A stretch of 64,000 bases of DNA from Phyllobacterium zundukense (GTDB taxonomy: Bacteria; Pseudomonadota; Alphaproteobacteria; Rhizobiales; Rhizobiaceae), in assembly GCF_025452195.1 (NCBI RefSeq), contig NZ_CP104973.1, positions 124,001 through 188,000 on the forward strand, written 5' to 3'. This document shows positions 63,241 through 64,000 of the stretch, piece after piece. Both the position numbers and the translations under genes were made by a program. How positions within the stretch are numbered: the stretch's first letter is position 1; each line of letters opens with the position of its first letter. Under the pieces are notes generated by a model that was not told where the DNA came from, ran no database searches, and was given only the letters and a program-made list of their open reading frames with translations.

Positions 63241-64000
63241 TCAGGCCAACATAGTCATCGTGGCCACAGGAATGCTGCCGTGCTTCGCCAGAAATGCAAG
63301 CAGTTTCTCAAGGTCTTGAACGCCGCCCATGACGTAATCTCCAGCATGGATACCACCGGAAATATAGAGAGCATCGATCCCGAAAAGGTCGGCGCCCTTG
63401 ATGTCAGTCAGCATACCATCGCCGATAGCGAGGACGCGCGCGAGATCGACAGGCTCATCGCGCACCTCCATAGCAGCGGCAACAGCGGCCTCGTAAATTG
63501 GGCGATGCGGCTTGCCGGCAATCAATGTCCGGCCGCCAAGCTGGCTATAGTCACGGGCAAGCGCTCCCGCGCACCATATGAGTCGGTCGCCACGCTCGAC
63601 GACAATATCCGGGTTGGCGCAAATGAACGGCAGATCGCGCGAACGGAATCGAGTGAGCATTTCTGCATAATCTTCCGGCGTTTCCGTCTCATCGTCAAAG
63701 AATCCGGTGCACACGACGACGTCTGCTTCGCGTTCCTCGACAAGTTCGACGTCCAGCCCTTCATACAGTGTTTCATCGCGCTCAGGCCCAAGATGAAAGA
63801 CGTGGCGCGGCGCATTGCGGATCAATTCGCGCGTCACGTCCCCCGATGTGACAATGCGATCGTAGGAAGATTCGGCCACGCCAAGCGCGTGTATCTGCTG
63901 TGCGACGCTATCAAAACGGCGCGGTGCATTGGTTATAAGGACGACCGTCAGACCGGCTTTCCGCGCACGTGAAAGAGCTGCCGATGCGGAAGCAAAAGAA
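63241..64000 (-). CDS. TIGR01459-type HAD-superfamily hydrolase (partial, N-terminus outside)
   Basis: The gene runs off the right edge; about 252 residues are visible. It reads LTVVLITNAPRRFDSVAQQI, then ALGVAESSYDRIVTSGDVTRELI, the pattern of the TIGR01459 HAD class IIA phosphatases found in alphaproteobacteria. Further marks are VVCTGFFDDETETPEDYAEML, GGRTLIAGKPHRPIYEAA and the metal-binding IGDGMLTDIKGADLFGID. An internal GTG at 63879 could be mistaken for a start, but the motifs before it show the gene continues upstream. The catalytic DxD near the N-terminus lies outside. It is followed by ribF. Confidence 0.9.
   Translation of the reverse strand, partial: SFASASAALSRARKAGLTVVLITNAPRRFDSVAQQIHALGVAESSYDRIVTSGDVTRELIRNAPRHVFHLGPERDETLYEGLDVELVEEREADVVVCTGFFDDETETPEDYAEMLTRFRSRDLPFICANPDIVVERGDRLIWCAGALARDYSQLGGRTLIAGKPHRPIYEAAVAAAMEVRDEPVDLARVLAIGDGMLTDIKGADLFGIDALYISGGIHAGDYVMGGVQDLEKLLAFLAKHGSIPVATMTMLA

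Noticed and set aside
1..64000. CRISPR array, prophage, insertion sequence, tRNA or defence island
   Set aside because: No regularly spaced repeats, transposase, integrase or cloverleaf were seen; gene content is core-like with intact operons.

Overview
The window looks like chromosomal DNA of an alphaproteobacterium of the order Hyphomicrobiales (Rhizobiales), closest in feel to Phyllobacterium, Mesorhizobium or Brucella/Ochrobactrum. This rests on gene content and order: gppA-rlmE, pmbA-cysQ-DUF4170-DUF374-waaA-lpxK, mutL-DUF2093-YbaY-like lipoprotein, the M16 pair next to rsmD-rluB-tadA, and ileS near ribF. It also rests on several rhizobial small proteins and a moderately high GC content. 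The genus is inference. No tRNA, rRNA, insertion sequence, prophage or CRISPR array was seen; the region reads as core genome with a few accessory genes.

Layout. 1-5.4 kb: a partial Tat-exported metallo-beta-lactamase-fold protein, a divergent DHA2 exporter, gppA-rlmE and a sugar-nucleotide epimerase. 5.6-9.2 kb: a low-density stretch of very small genes (two single-helix membrane peptides, several charged soluble peptides), a RibD-like reductase, a 144-bp nested palindrome and a cold-shock gene. 9.3-18.7 kb: D-amino-acid dehydrogenase, an RcnB-like periplasmic protein, and the coupled pair alpha-2-macroglobulin / PBP1C. 18.7-21.3 kb: a GcvA-type LysR regulator with a divergent 59-aa gene, an EamA transporter and a 43-aa membrane peptide.

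21.4-28.5 kb: a soluble NAD-dependent formate dehydrogenase operon (fdsG-fdsB-fdsA-fdhD-fdsD, minus strand) preceded by its probable LysR regulator. A 17-nt OxyR-like palindrome lies between regulator and operon. 28.5-34.3 kb: the urea ABC transporter urtABCDE, with a textbook sigma-54 promoter ahead of urtA. 34.6-38.9 kb: a DUF442 protein, glutaryl-CoA dehydrogenase, mutL, DUF2093 and a lipoprotein. 38.9-44.4 kb: lipid A/LPS assembly genes with CysQ and PmbA. 44.6-53.1 kb: a Kef-type antiporter, a patatin phospholipase, an M16 peptidase pair and RNA-modification enzymes (rsmD, rluB, tadA). 53-64 kb: a DUF4105 protein, a large autotransporter, a lipoprotein, ileS, MipA/OmpV, ribF and a partial HAD phosphatase.

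The genes fit an envelope-rich, metabolically versatile soil or plant-associated bacterium: nitrogen-controlled urea uptake, formate oxidation feeding NADH, and envelope defence and repair. Two otherwise intact conserved genes (fdsA and the kef gene) are each broken by a single extra T directly after a GATTC, a GANTC (CcrM-type) site. Sequence error is the simplest explanation. No clearly new multi-gene system was found; the best candidates for novelty are the small-protein cluster, the 59-aa gene opposite the LysR regulator and the long palindrome.
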